From Clostridioides difficile CD160 (lineage in GTDB: Bacteria > Bacillota > Clostridia > Peptostreptococcales > Peptostreptococcaceae): DNA of 64,000 nt. Shown in pieces: positions 45,494-57,932 of the stretch; the stretch's first letter is position 1, and the number at the start of each line of letters is the position of its first letter. The translations under genes were made by a program, and so were the position numbers. The notes beneath the pieces were generated by a model. That model had not been told where the DNA came from and ran no database searches. It saw nothing but the letters and a program-made list of their open reading frames with translations. The stretch covers positions 124,001 through 188,000 of the forward strand of contig NZ_AVHW01000096.1 in assembly GCF_000449425.2 (NCBI RefSeq), read 5' to 3'.

Positions 45494-45991
45494 ATGAAAG
45501 TAACTAGTACTGGTATAGTAAATGGCGTTATAGAAGATAAATATGGAAAAAGAGGAACTCAGTTCAATGAAGGTGGTATGCCTACATACTCACTACCTCT
45601 AAAATTTGAAGATGCTCCAAAGAATACAGTATCCTTTGCTGTATTTTTAGAAGACAAAGACTCTGTCCCTGTATGTGGATTTGCGTGGATACATTGGTTA
45701 GCTGTAAATATAACAAGAGACGAATTAAGTGAAAATGAAAGTATAACAGCTACTGATTTTATTCAAGGTACTACTAGCTGGCATGGTAAGCTAGGAGGTC
45801 TTGATAGATTAGAAGCCAGTGTATATGGTGGTATGGCTCCTCCAGACAGACCTCATGTTTATGAGATACATGTATTTGCACTTGATACTATTCTTGACCT
45901 TGAAAAAGGATTCTATATGAATGAATTTTTCAAAGCTATGGATGGACACGTTTTAGATACATTTACATTAAAAGGAAGTTATTCTAACTAA
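45494..45991 (+). CDS. PEBP family (YbhB/YbcL) protein
   Basis: 165 residues with TYSLPLKFEDAPKNTVSFAV, WIHWLAVNI and the C-terminal segment, the phosphatidylethanolamine-binding protein fold. Function in bacteria is unclear. AGGAGG supports the start. A hairpin terminator follows. Confidence 0.9.
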   Translation: MKVTSTGIVNGVIEDKYGKRGTQFNEGGMPTYSLPLKFEDAPKNTVSFAVFLEDKDSVPVCGFAWIHWLAVNITRDELSENESITATDFIQGTTSWHGKLGGLDRLEASVYGGMAPPDRPHVYEIHVFALDTILDLEKGFYMNEFFKAMDGHVLDTFTLKGSYSN

Positions 45992-46005
45992 TTAGATTGA
46001 CTATA

Positions 46006-46047
46006 GCTAATCATTAATTAAATGTCTACATTTGATTAATGATTAGC
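46006..46047 (+). terminator. Terminator after the PEBP gene
   Basis: GCTAATCATTAAT (46006-46018) pairs with ATTAATGATTAGC (46035-46047), followed by TTAATTGTT. Confidence 0.85.
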
Positions 46048-46262
46048 TTAATTGTTATTAGAATATTTTTTATATTTTAATTAACAGATTACATTAAATC
46101 CTGCAATTTACATAAAATTTAACACTCTACATGAAATTCAATAATAAATATAAAATTCAACAATCAAGATAAAATTAGATAATCAAGATAAATCGTATCA
46201 GTTTATAAAATCAAATAAATTTATGATAAGTTTATCAATATATAAAATCTTAAGGAGTTGTT

Positions 46263-46637
46263 ATGATAAAAAAAATAGACCATGTAGTAATTACTACTAA
46301 TAATATAGAAAATTGTATCAAATTTTATACAAAACTTGGTTTTACATTTAAGGAAATGAATAAAAGATATGAGCTTTATGCTGGAGATTTCAAGATAAAT
46401 GTCCATATAAAAGGTCATGAACTTTCACCACATAGCAAAAACGTACAAACAGGTAGTGCTGATTTATGTTTTGAAATAAACGATAATATTAGTGAGACAA
46501 AAAAATACTTAGAACAAAACGATATTCAAATTGAACAAGGAATTGTAGAACGCACAGGATTTTTTGGTAAAATGAAATCCATTTATTTAAGAGACCCTGA
46601 TGGAAATTTAATTGAATTGTCAAGTTATGGAGAATAG
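46263..46637 (+). CDS. VOC-family (glyoxalase/bleomycin-resistance-like) protein
   Basis: 124 residues. IDHVVITTNNIENCIKFYTK opens the first beta-alpha-beta-beta-beta unit, and IYLRDPDGNLIELSSY closes the second with a metal-ligand Glu. It could be a glyoxalase-like lyase or a drug-binding protein. AAGGAG lies before the ATG. It is three bases upstream of the AEC transporter gene. Confidence 0.9.
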   Translation: MIKKIDHVVITTNNIENCIKFYTKLGFTFKEMNKRYELYAGDFKINVHIKGHELSPHSKNVQTGSADLCFEINDNISETKKYLEQNDIQIEQGIVERTGFFGKMKSIYLRDPDGNLIELSSYGE

Positions 46638-46640
46638 ACT

Positions 46641-47579
46641 TTGGAAAATTTAATTTTATCAGTAAATGTTGTTCTTCCTTTGTTTCTCACAATGTCACTT
46701 GGATATGTTCTAAAAAAATTAGGCTTATTTGATGAACATACTTTAAATAAAATGAATAATGTTTGTTTCAAATCTTTCTTGCCATTATTATTATTTTTTA
46801 ATATATATAACACAGATTTAAACGGCTCTCTTAATTTTAGACTTATGACTGTGGCTGTTATAATCATTTTTTCAACCTTCTTAATCTTAGTTTTTATTAT
46901 CCCTAAAATTGAAAAAGATAATAAATCAAGGGGTGCATTAATACAAGGTATATTTCGTAGTAATTTCGTTATATTTGGTATTCCTGTCACAATCTCACTA
47001 TTTGGTAATAAGAGCATTGGAGTCACATCTTTATTAATTGCAGTCATTGTACCTATGTTTAATGTGTTGTCTGTCGTAATACTTGAAATTTTTAGAGGAG
47101 GCAGAGTAAATATAAAACATATGATTAAAGGTATTATAACAAATCCACTTATAATAGCTTCTGCAATAGGTCTTATTATGTTAATTTTAGATGTAAATAT
47201 TCCTACATTTTTACATAAGACAATTGGCGATATATCTAAAATCGCAACACCTTTATCTCTTATAATTTTAGGGGGTTCCTTTAGTTTTTCTTCTATAAAG
47301 GGACATATAAGACCCATTATATTGGGAGTATGTGGAAGACTTGTACTAGTACCTACTATATTCTTGCCAATTAGTATTTTTCTTGGATTTAGAAATGTAG
47401 AATTAGCCTCACTTATGATAATGTTGTCTGCTCCAACTGCAGTTTCTTCATTTACAATGGCACAACAGATGGATTCTGATAGTGAACTAGCTGGTCAAAT
47501 TGTAGTATTTACTTCTGCATTTTCTATAATTACAGTATTTTTAATAATATTTATTTTAAAACAGAATAATCTTATTTAA
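46641..47579 (+). CDS. AEC-family transporter
   Basis: 312 residues beginning at TTG (LENLILSVNVVLPLFLTMSL) after GGAG. About ten membrane spans, with SLGYVLKKLGL and the MAQQMDSDSELAGQIVVFTS segment of the auxin-efflux-carrier family. These carry malate or other organic acids. It is co-transcribed with the VOC gene. Confidence 0.85.
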   Translation: MENLILSVNVVLPLFLTMSLGYVLKKLGLFDEHTLNKMNNVCFKSFLPLLLFFNIYNTDLNGSLNFRLMTVAVIIIFSTFLILVFIIPKIEKDNKSRGALIQGIFRSNFVIFGIPVTISLFGNKSIGVTSLLIAVIVPMFNVLSVVILEIFRGGRVNIKHMIKGIITNPLIIASAIGLIMLILDVNIPTFLHKTIGDISKIATPLSLIILGGSFSFSSIKGHIRPIILGVCGRLVLVPTIFLPISIFLGFRNVELASLMIMLSAPTAVSSFTMAQQMDSDSELAGQIVVFTSAFSIITVFLIIFILKQNNLI

Positions 47580-47773
47580 ACTAATTTTATTTAAACTAAT
47601 CTTATTTAAAAATTTAGCTTTACTTATATGATATTTTCTAGTTGTATGCTTTTACTTGTACACCATATTTATAATATAAGCCCTAATGAAGATGATTCTA
47701 TTAAGTATTATGAAAGTACTGTTTATATTTACAATACACTAGCTATACTATAAAACTTAATGGAGATGATTTT

Positions 47774-48160
47774 ATGAAACCTTGTGAAAATACTGCTGCT
47801 ATTTGTGGCTTATTTTGTGGTACTTGCCCTGAATACCCTGAAAACTGTCATGGTTGTCTCTCAGATAATGTTAACTCTGAGTGTTTAGTTTGTGACCACG
47901 GATTTAGAGATTGTGCAGAATTGAATAATGTTACACGATGTTATGAATGTGATAAATTCCCTTGTGATAGATTACACGATTTTAAAAACAAACATATTGT
48001 CAATGGAATTTGTCATCATAAAAATGTCATTGATAATCTACAGTATATGAAGGAAAACAGTGTTTTTAGGTGGATTGAAAAACAAGTCACTGAAAATACT
48101 TGTCCAAATTGTAATAAACTAATTGTCTGGTTTGATAAAGATACACATAAGTGTAAATAA
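47774..48160 (+). CDS. Cysteine-rich DUF3795 protein
   Basis: 128 residues with 17 cysteines. ICGLFCGTCPEYPENCHGC and CYECDKFPCDRL match the DUF3795 zinc- or cluster-binding family. Role unknown. A terminator lies downstream. Confidence 0.85.
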   Translation: MKPCENTAAICGLFCGTCPEYPENCHGCLSDNVNSECLVCDHGFRDCAELNNVTRCYECDKFPCDRLHDFKNKHIVNGICHHKNVIDNLQYMKENSVFRWIEKQVTENTCPNCNKLIVWFDKDTHKCK

Positions 48161-48270
48161 TCAAAATATCTAACTTAATATTTAAAATAAAAATGGCTGT
48201 CTCAAAATAGAGATAAGCCTCTTTTTCATTGTTGAAATGATGAAAACATATTTGATTTCATAAAAAAAGA

Positions 48271-48305
48271 GTGTCTCATGAACTAAAAAGTTCATTTTGA
48301 GACAC
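48271..48305. terminator. Bidirectional terminator between DUF3795 and secG
   Basis: GTGTCTCATGAACT pairs with AGTTCATTTTGAGACAC around an A-rich loop, with A-rich and T-rich flanks on its two sides. Confidence 0.8.
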
Positions 48306-48413
48306 CTCCCTTTTTATTTTTTACTTTACGTACTTTTATTAAAAACTAAATTTAATTTTTAAATATTTCCTAAATACACTAATCAAATAATGGCCAGTTA
48401 TTCAACAATATCA

Positions 48414-48638
48414 TTACTTTTTAACTATAAGTAATGCCAATGCATTTATAAAAAATAATACTGCTGTTATCTTTGTAACTCTAGCAAGAAATGCTTGTTT
48501 ACCTTTTGGTTTAAAGTAAGCTTGACTTCCTTCTCCACCAAACTCTGAAGGCAAAGCATTTTTTGAATCTTGAGGCATTATGCTAATTACTAGTAAAATC
48601 CCTAGCACTACTTGCACACCCATTAAAATGTTGCTCAT
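48414..48638 (-). CDS. secG: Preprotein translocase subunit SecG
   Basis: 74 residues, two membrane spans. VQVVLGILLVISIMPQDSK and AYFKPKGKQAFLARVTKITA are typical SecG segments. It supports SecYE. It is near eno and rnr, as in many clostridia. Confidence 0.93.
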   Translation of the reverse strand: MSNILMGVQVVLGILLVISIMPQDSKNALPSEFGGEGSQAYFKPKGKQAFLARVTKITAVLFFINALALLIVKK

Positions 48639-48755
48639 TATTGCCCCTCCTATCTATTTATTACTTAAATTTCATTACTCTTTAGTGTATCACAATAATA
48701 TAGTCATTTCAAGACTATTGAAGTATAAATAACAAACAAAAATAATATGCAATTA

Positions 48756-49262
48756 CTATATCTTTTTTGAATAACGTACTTCTAATAATTTTTTCCCAAT
48801 ATGTATCTCTTTCTCAAAATCATCACAAGTAAAACTATTTTTTTTATAGAAATTTATAGCTCTAATATTGTCTTTTAAAACCCATATCGTTATATGTGAA
48901 TATCCTAAATTGCTTAATCTATCAATGCAAAATTGTAATCCTTTTTTTGTTACAGATGTTCCCCAAAAATCAGGATGGAAATATATAGAATATATTTCTC
49001 CAACACATTTTGGAGCATTATCCTCTTGGCTTCTATTTAATGAAGCAAAACCAGCAGGTATACCATTTACTTTAAAAAGATAATATTCCTCTTCAGCTTT
49101 TGGAATAACACTTTGGAAAACTTCTGCTCTTTTCTCAGAAGTGAATTCATCTATTATCTTATCTGGAATAATTCCTTTATACGCTTTTCTCCACGAACAA
49201 GAATGTATAAAACCCATTTCTGTAGCATTTTCACTTGTAGCTCGTATAATCTCTAAATTCAT
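48756..49262 (-). CDS. GNAT-family N-acetyltransferase
   Basis: 168 residues. The acetyl-CoA site lies in YFHPDFWGTSVTKKGLQFCI, and AINFYKKNSFTCD closes the fold. The substrate is unknown. It diverges from the MarR gene across shared palindromes and is likely repressed by it. Confidence 0.87.
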   Translation of the reverse strand: MNLEIIRATSENATEMGFIHSCSWRKAYKGIIPDKIIDEFTSEKRAEVFQSVIPKAEEEYYLFKVNGIPAGFASLNRSQEDNAPKCVGEIYSIYFHPDFWGTSVTKKGLQFCIDRLSNLGYSHITIWVLKDNIRAINFYKKNSFTCDDFEKEIHIGKKLLEVRYSKKI

Positions 49263-49288
49263 AAAAACACCATCCTATTGACAAATTA

Positions 49289-49325
49289 ATACGATTATCG
49301 TACTATATTAGTGCGATAATCGTAT
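49289..49325. promoter_or_regulatory. Paired MarR-type operators
   Basis: ATACGATTATCG (49289-49300) and CGATAATCGTAT (49314-49325) are reverse complements, and each contains a palindrome CGATWATCG. They lie between the divergent GNAT and MarR genes. Confidence 0.7.
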
Positions 49326-49346
49326 CATATATGGAGGTAAAAGTCA

Positions 49347-49775
49347 ATGAATCCTGTAAAAGAGCTAAACAACCTGTGGCATATTGTTAGTATGCAGATG
49401 AAAACAGAAATGTGTAGTGGTAAGTATCCTACTATTCATGGTATTTCTTTAGTAGAATTAAGTATTTTAGAAATAGTTGAACAGTATCCAAATAGTATGA
49501 TGAAAGAAATTAGTGAAATTTTAGAATTGCCAAAAAGCACATTAACAAGTGCTGTAAAACGTCTTGAATTAAAAAAATTTATTAAAAAAAATCCCTGTAT
49601 TAAAGATAAAAGGGGGTATAACTTAGTCTTAACTGAATTAGGTTTAAAGGCTCAACAAGAACATAGAGATATAGAAATAATTGTATTTAGAAATCTCTTA
49701 CATCAATTAGATAAAGATGAAATAGAAACTTTTATTCGTATTTTTTCTAAAGCTGTGAGTAAAAGTAAGAAATGA
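49347..49775 (+). CDS. MarR-family transcriptional regulator
   Basis: 142 residues. The winged helix is at about 38-100 (MMKEISEILELPKSTLTSAV, then KDKRGYNLVLTELG). It should bind the palindromes upstream and control itself and the GNAT gene. GGAGG lies before the ATG. Confidence 0.88.
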   Translation: MNPVKELNNLWHIVSMQMKTEMCSGKYPTIHGISLVELSILEIVEQYPNSMMKEISEILELPKSTLTSAVKRLELKKFIKKNPCIKDKRGYNLVLTELGLKAQQEHRDIEIIVFRNLLHQLDKDEIETFIRIFSKAVSKSKK

Positions 49776-49787
49776 AATATAAAAAAA

Positions 49788-49823
49788 GGATAAGTGAATT
49801 GAAAAATCAACTATCACTTATCC
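49788..49823. terminator. Bidirectional terminator between marR and eno
   Basis: GGATAAGTGA / TCACTTATCC, with A-rich and T-rich flanks. Confidence 0.85.
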
Positions 49824-49894
49824 CTTATAAGATAAATTTTTATCTTTTATGTTATCTCTTTAATCTTTAATACTATCTTTTTAATCTTCAATAA

Positions 49895-51526
<1,632 letters not shown>

Positions 51527-53059
51527 TTATTTTGAGATAAGTGAATGACCAGTCATTTCTTCTGGTTTTTCTAACTTCATCATATCTAAAACAGTTGGTG
51601 CTATATCAGACAATCTTCCTCCATCCAATAACTTTGCACTTTCAAATTCTTGACCAACTACAATAAATGGTACTGGATTAATAGAATGAGCTGTTACAGT
51701 CTTTCCTGTTTCTGGGTCTAACATATATTCAGCATTTCCGTGGTCGGCAGTTATTATTGCACTTCCACCTAATTCTACTATTTTATCTATTAATTTTCCT
51801 ACACAAGCATCCACAGTCTCAACAGCTTTTATAGCCGCCTCTACACTTCCTGTGTGACCTACCATATCAGGGTTTGCAAAGTTTAACACTATAAAGTCAA
51901 ACTTATCTTCTCCTAATTTCTCCAAAGCTTTATCTGTCAATTCATATGCTGACATTTCTGGTTGTAAATCATAAGTTGCAACCTTTGGAGAAGGTATCAA
52001 TAATCTTTCTTCGCCTTTATTTGGTTCTTCTACTCCACCATTGAAGAAGAAAGTTACATGTGCATACTTTTCAGTTTCAGCAGCTCTAAGTTGAGTCTTT
52101 CCATTGTTAGCTAGATACTCACCTAGAGTATTAGTTAAAGATTGAGGCCCAAATGCTATATGCACGTTTTCTATAGTTATATCGTACTCTGTTAAGCACA
52201 CAAAGAAGTTTTTAATATCTTCTCTTTTAAATCCATCAAACTCTTCACAAACTAGAGCTCTAGTTATTTGTCTAGCTCTATCTGGTCTAAAGTTAAAGAA
52301 TATAATTGAATCATTTTCCTTTATACTTCCAACTGCCTTATCATCTTTCATAATAACTGTTGGCATTATAAACTCATCATTTTTTCCATTGTCATAAGAG
52401 TTTTGAATAGCTTCCTCAATAGAAGTTGCTTTTTCACCAATACCTCTAACCATAGCATTGTATGCAAGCTCTACTCTTTCCCATCTCTTATCTCTATCCA
52501 TAGCATAATATCTACCAGAAACTGTAGCAAATTCTCCTACTCCAATTTCATCCATACTAGCTTGTACTTCTTTAGCATATTCTAATGCACTTTGAGGGTC
52601 AGTATCTCTACCATCAGTAAATGCATGAACATACACCTTTTCTACACCTCTATCTTTTGCCATTTTGATTATGGCTTTAAGATGGTCTATATGTGAATGT
52701 ACTCCTCCATCAGACAAAAGTCCCATTACATGAAGAGAATGCTCTTTTGCATTATTCATAGCTTCACATAAAACTTCATTATTAAAAAAATCACCATCTT
52801 TTATAGATTTTGTTATTCTAGTTAAATCTTGATATACAATTCTACCTGCACCTATATTAGTGTGACCAACTTCTGAATTTCCCATTTGACCATCAGGTAA
52901 ACCAACATCAAGACCACTAGCATTTATCAATGTGTTTGGATATTTTTTTATTATTTTCTCTAAGTTAGGAGTTTTGGACTTAGCAATTGCATTTCCCTTA
53001 ACGTCCTTATTATATCCAAACCCGTCCATAATAATTAAAGCAACTGGTTTTTTCATCAT
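51527..53059 (-). CDS. gpmI: 2,3-bisphosphoglycerate-independent phosphoglycerate mutase
   Basis: 510 residues. The catalytic Ser is in GQMGNSEVGHTNIG. Metal ligands appear in LIIMDGFG, HAFTDGRDTDP and TADHGNAEYM. It interconverts 3- and 2-phosphoglycerate and needs manganese. It follows tpiA by eight bases. Confidence 0.99.
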   Translation of the reverse strand: MMKKPVALIIMDGFGYNKDVKGNAIAKSKTPNLEKIIKKYPNTLINASGLDVGLPDGQMGNSEVGHTNIGAGRIVYQDLTRITKSIKDGDFFNNEVLCEAMNNAKEHSLHVMGLLSDGGVHSHIDHLKAIIKMAKDRGVEKVYVHAFTDGRDTDPQSALEYAKEVQASMDEIGVGEFATVSGRYYAMDRDKRWERVELAYNAMVRGIGEKATSIEEAIQNSYDNGKNDEFIMPTVIMKDDKAVGSIKENDSIIFFNFRPDRARQITRALVCEEFDGFKREDIKNFFVCLTEYDITIENVHIAFGPQSLTNTLGEYLANNGKTQLRAAETEKYAHVTFFFNGGVEEPNKGEERLLIPSPKVATYDLQPEMSAYELTDKALEKLGEDKFDFIVLNFANPDMVGHTGSVEAAIKAVETVDACVGKLIDKIVELGGSAIITADHGNAEYMLDPETGKTVTAHSINPVPFIVVGQEFESAKLLDGGRLSDIAPTVLDMMKLEKPEEMTGHSLISK

Positions 53060-53067
53060 TTCACTCC

Positions 53068-53811
53068 TTAGAAATTAACAAGGTCTAGGTAGTCATTACT
53101 AGCTAAACTAGCTCCACCTACTAAAGCTCCATCTATATCACTTTGACCCATTATTTCAGCTACATTTGAAGGTTTAACACTTCCACCGTATTGTATTCTA
53201 ACTTCGTTAGCTAATTCTCCATATAATCCTTTTATAACTTCTCTTATATAAGATATAACATCATTAGCATCTTCAGCAGTTGCAGTTTTACCAGTTCCAA
53301 TAGCCCAAATTGGCTCATATGCAACAACTACTTTTGCTAAATCTTCTTTAAGAACATTTTCTAAAGCTTTTTCAACTTGAACTTTACAAACATCTTTAGT
53401 TTTTCCAGCTTCTCTTTGCTCTAAAGTTTCTCCAACACATAGTATTGGGTCTATTTCTACTTCTAAAGCTTTTAAAACTTTTTTATTTACAGTTTCATCA
53501 GTTTCATTGAAGTATTGTCTTCTTTCTGAATGTCCTATTACAACATAGTCCATATCTATTTCTTTTAACATAAGAGGTGAAACTTCTCCTGTAAATGCTC
53601 CTTTTTCTTCGAAGTGCATATTTTGAGCACCTATCTTTATATTTGTACCCTTAGTAGCTTCTTTTAAATCCTTTAATAAAGTAAATGGTGCACATATAAC
53701 AGCCTCTACTTTATCAGAATTAACTTTATCTTTAACTTCATTTACAAATTCTAAAGCTTCTTTTATTGTTTTATGCATTTTCCAGTTTCCTGCAATTATA
53801 GGTTTTCTCAT
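53068..53811 (-). CDS. tpiA: Triose-phosphate isomerase
   Basis: 247 residues. NWKMHK, VIGHSERRQYF (catalytic His) and AYEPIWAIGTGKTA (catalytic Glu), with the YGGSVKPSN phosphate loop, are all present. It interconverts glyceraldehyde-3-phosphate and dihydroxyacetone phosphate. It is second in pgk-tpiA-gpmI. Confidence 0.99.
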   Translation of the reverse strand: MRKPIIAGNWKMHKTIKEALEFVNEVKDKVNSDKVEAVICAPFTLLKDLKEATKGTNIKIGAQNMHFEEKGAFTGEVSPLMLKEIDMDYVVIGHSERRQYFNETDETVNKKVLKALEVEIDPILCVGETLEQREAGKTKDVCKVQVEKALENVLKEDLAKVVVAYEPIWAIGTGKTATAEDANDVISYIREVIKGLYGELANEVRIQYGGSVKPSNVAEIMGQSDIDGALVGGASLASNDYLDLVNF

Positions 53812-53836
53812 TTTACAATCTCCTCTATATATTAGT

Positions 53837-55039
53837 TTATTTATTATCTAATGCTGCAATACCTGGTAATTCTTTACCTTCTAAGAATTCTAGTGATGCT
53901 CCTCCACCTGTTGATACGTGAGTCATCTTATCACCAAATCCTAATTGATTAACTGCTGCTGCACTATCTCCACCACCAATTACAGTAGTTGCATCAGTTA
54001 ACTCTGCCATAGCCTTAGCTACTGATAATGTCCCATTTGCAAAGTTCTCAAATTCAAACACTCCCATTGGTCCATTCCATACTACAGTTTTTGACTCTTT
54101 TATAGTTTTTACAAAGTTTGCTATAGTCTTAGGTCCCATATCTAGACCCATATAGTCTTCTTTTACATTAGCATCTTCTGTTACTATTGGAGTTGCATCT
54201 GGTGCAAAGTGGTCTGCCATAACAACGTCTACTGGTAATAATAAATTAACACCTTTATTTTTAGCTTTTTCCATCATTTCTTTAGCGTATTCTACCTTAT
54301 CTATTTCAAGTAGAGATGTTCCTACTTCATATCCTTGAGCTTTTAAGAATGTATAAGCCATTCCTCCACCTATTATTAGGTTATCAACTTTTTCTAATAA
54401 TTCATTTATAACAGCTAGTTTATCAGAAACCTTAGCTCCTCCAAGTATAGCTGTAAATGGTCTTACAGGATTTGCAACAGCTTCTCCTAAGAATTTTAAT
54501 TCTTTTTGAATTAAGTATCCGCAAACTCTCTCTTGTAAGAATTCTCCTGCTCCAACTGTTGAACAATGTGCTCTATGAGCAGTTCCAAATGCATCATTTA
54601 CAAATATTTCAGCAAGTGAAGCTAACTCTTTAGAGAAGTTTTCTTCGTTTTTAGTTTCTTCTTTTCTATATCTAGTATTTTCTAATAATACTACATCTCC
54701 GTTTTCCATGTTTTCAGTAGCTTTTTTTGCATTTTCTCCTACAACATTGTCGTCCGCTGCAAATATAACTTCTTTATTTAGCATTTCAGATAATCTCTTT
54801 GCCACCGGTGCTAAAGATAGTTCTGGCTTAGCTTCTCCTTTTGGCTTTCCTAAGTGAGAGCATAATATAACTTTTGCTCCTTTAGAAATTAAATATTGAA
54901 TAGTTGGTAAAGCTCCGTTCAATCTATTTTCATCAGTAATTACACCATCTTGTAATGGCACATTAAAGTCACATCTTACTAATACTTTTTTTCCGCACAC
55001 ATCAATATCTTCTATAGTTTTTTTGTTAAGCATTGACAT
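53837..55039 (-). CDS. pgk: Phosphoglycerate kinase
   Basis: 400 residues. [22 protein letters not shown] and [13 protein letters not shown] are conserved. It makes ATP and 3-phosphoglycerate. It lies 221 bases after gap, beyond a terminator, so it is probably expressed both by readthrough and from its own promoter. Confidence 0.99.
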   Translation of the reverse strand: MSMLNKKTIEDIDVCGKKVLVRCDFNVPLQDGVITDENRLNGALPTIQYLISKGAKVILCSHLGKPKGEAKPELSLAPVAKRLSEMLNKEVIFAADDNVVGENAKKATENMENGDVVLLENTRYRKEETKNEENFSKELASLAEIFVNDAFGTAHRAHCSTVGAGEFLQERVCGYLIQKELKFLGEAVANPVRPFTAILGGAKVSDKLAVINELLEKVDNLIIGGGMAYTFLKAQGYEVGTSLLEIDKVEYAKEMMEKAKNKGVNLLLPVDVVMADHFAPDATPIVTEDANVKEDYMGLDMGPKTIANFVKTIKESKTVVWNGPMGVFEFENFANGTLSVAKAMAELTDATTVIGGGDSAAAVNQLGFGDKMTHVSTGGGASLEFLEGKELPGIAALDNK

Positions 55040-55187
55040 AAATATCTCTCCTTTTAATAAAGTAATTTTTTATTGCCAAGTATAATATAGTACATACTTT
55101 TACCCTATTAAATATATCATATTATCATATTTTTATATATAGTATGTAACATTATTTAGGTGTATTTTATATATTTTTTCTTAAAAA

Positions 55188-55227
55188 AAGTCCTGAGTCC
55201 GTAGTATTAAACTACAAACTCGGACTT
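55188..55227 (-). terminator. Terminator between gap and pgk
   Basis: On the minus strand AAGTCC...GTAGT pairs with ACTAC...GGACTT and is followed by TTTTTTT. It splits the glycolytic genes into cggR-gap and pgk-tpiA-gpmI. Confidence 0.85.
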
Positions 55228-55260
55228 TGTCAATCTACTTTTCTATTTTCTCAAAGCTGA

Positions 55261-56280
<1,020 letters not shown>

Positions 56281-56327
56281 CTATAAAGTAAATGTATGTT
56301 TTCTAGCTCTATGCTAGGTCTTGACTT

Positions 56328-57350
56328 TTATAATAATGACAATATCTTATAAGCACTTTCTTCATCTGTTACAAGAACCATGTTTTTATGCATATTTGAT
56401 ATGGCTAATAAGGCTTCTACTTTTTCTGTACCTGCAAAGATTGCAATAGTTTCTTTTACTTGTTTAACTGTCTCTAAATCAATTCCAACAGTATTTAATT
56501 TATAAACTATTTCTCCATCTTTGTTGAAATAATATCCAAATGCTTCTCCAACCGCATTTTTAGATAGTATCTCATCAACCTTATCTTCTGGAAGTTTTCT
56601 TCTCTTTGCCATGACATCTGCTCTACCTATGCTAAAAACTAAAATGTCTGTTCTTTTAATATACTCCAAAGTTGTCTTAATCTCTGGCACTTGGCTAAGA
56701 GTTTTCATTGCACTTTCGTCCAACTCATCTGGTATATGTAAAAGTTTGCAATTAGAATGTAACTTCTTACTTATTGAAGCAACTATATTATTAGATTGCA
56801 TCTCTACATCAGTCCCCATACTTCCTCTAGCTGGTACTATTGTAGAGTTTGGATATCTCTTATCAGTTTTAATAACGTTTGAAAACTCCAACATAGTGCT
56901 TCCACCTGTTATTGAAACAATATCTCCATCTTTAAGAATATTTAAGAAATACTCACATCCATATCTAGTTACATCTTTTAGTAAACTTCCATTTTCATCA
57001 CAGCTTCCAGGAACTAGTATTACCTTTTTTATTCCAAGCTTTTCTCTTACTCTATCTTGTAACTTAGACAATCCCATGATATCACTCATGATGTCTTTAA
57101 GTTTATCTAACAAATCAGAACCTTCTTTAGTGATAGTCATTCCAGATACAGCTACATCTATAAGTCCTTGTTCTTTCAAAAACTCTGTTTCTGACCTGAT
57201 TATTCTTTCACTAATTTCTAATACATTTGATAAAGTTCTTCTCCCTATTGGTTCACTTAAAGATATTTGTCTTAAAATAGAGTATCTTCTTTCCATAAGT
57301 TCAATTGCCTGTGGAATTAATTTCTTTTGAATTTCTAATAAGTTCTTCAT
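56328..57350 (-). CDS. cggR: Central glycolytic genes regulator CggR (SorC family)
   Basis: 340 residues. An N-terminal HTH (PIGRRTLSNVLEISERIIRS) is followed by a SorC sugar-binding domain with SITGGSTMLEFSNVI, RGSMGTDVEMQSN and FGYYFNKDGEIV. It represses gap until sugar phosphate builds up. Leading gap on the same strand is the usual CggR position. Confidence 0.92.
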   Translation of the reverse strand: MKNLLEIQKKLIPQAIELMERRYSILRQISLSEPIGRRTLSNVLEISERIIRSETEFLKEQGLIDVAVSGMTITKEGSDLLDKLKDIMSDIMGLSKLQDRVREKLGIKKVILVPGSCDENGSLLKDVTRYGCEYFLNILKDGDIVSITGGSTMLEFSNVIKTDKRYPNSTIVPARGSMGTDVEMQSNNIVASISKKLHSNCKLLHIPDELDESAMKTLSQVPEIKTTLEYIKRTDILVFSIGRADVMAKRRKLPEDKVDEILSKNAVGEAFGYYFNKDGEIVYKLNTVGIDLETVKQVKETIAIFAGTEKVEALLAISNMHKNMVLVTDEESAYKILSLL

Positions 57351-57932
57351 AACATACTCCTTATTACTTTCCTTTCGGGACTTTTTTTGTCCCTAGTGTT
57401 TATTTAAGTCCCACAAGATATTTTTATTTTATAGGATTTGCGTATAGATTTCAATAGTTTTTCAAAAACTTTTTTATTTTTTTGTTTTGTAATATATTTC
57501 TCCACCATTTTCAAAGTACAGTATTTTTTCTTTTTTATATAAGGTTTTTTGTATATGTTTTTATATTTTTATTTAATTTATACTCTATGTGTTTTTCCTT
57601 TTGTAGTTATTAAATTTAATAATAGTTTATTTATACCAACATTCTTATTGTTCTAATATTTAATGATTCTTTAAAAATGTTCATTTAATTATGTTTTCTA
57701 GTTTTTTAGTATTTTCCACTATTCTAATTTTCTCTAGCTTTTTAATATTTTAATGCTATTTGGTTTTCTAATATTTTTTAGTATTTTACTACTCTTCAAT
57801 ATTTTTATACTCTCTAATTCTATATCATTTTCATGTTTTCAATATTTTACTTCATAACATTTTTAGCCTAATTTCCATTCACCTTTTAATTAGCCTTTTC
57901 CCCTTGTTATATTGATATTTGTCTTTTACTTA
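57351..57932. other. Intergenic region between rpoN and cggR
   Basis: AT-rich, with imperfect repeats of TATTTTAATATTTT. It probably contains the cggR promoter. No gene or known RNA is seen. Confidence 0.45.

Noticed and set aside
46221-47317. Minus-strand frames over the VOC and AEC genes
   Set aside because: Opposite-strand shadows. The plus-strand proteins have clear family motifs and ribosome sites.
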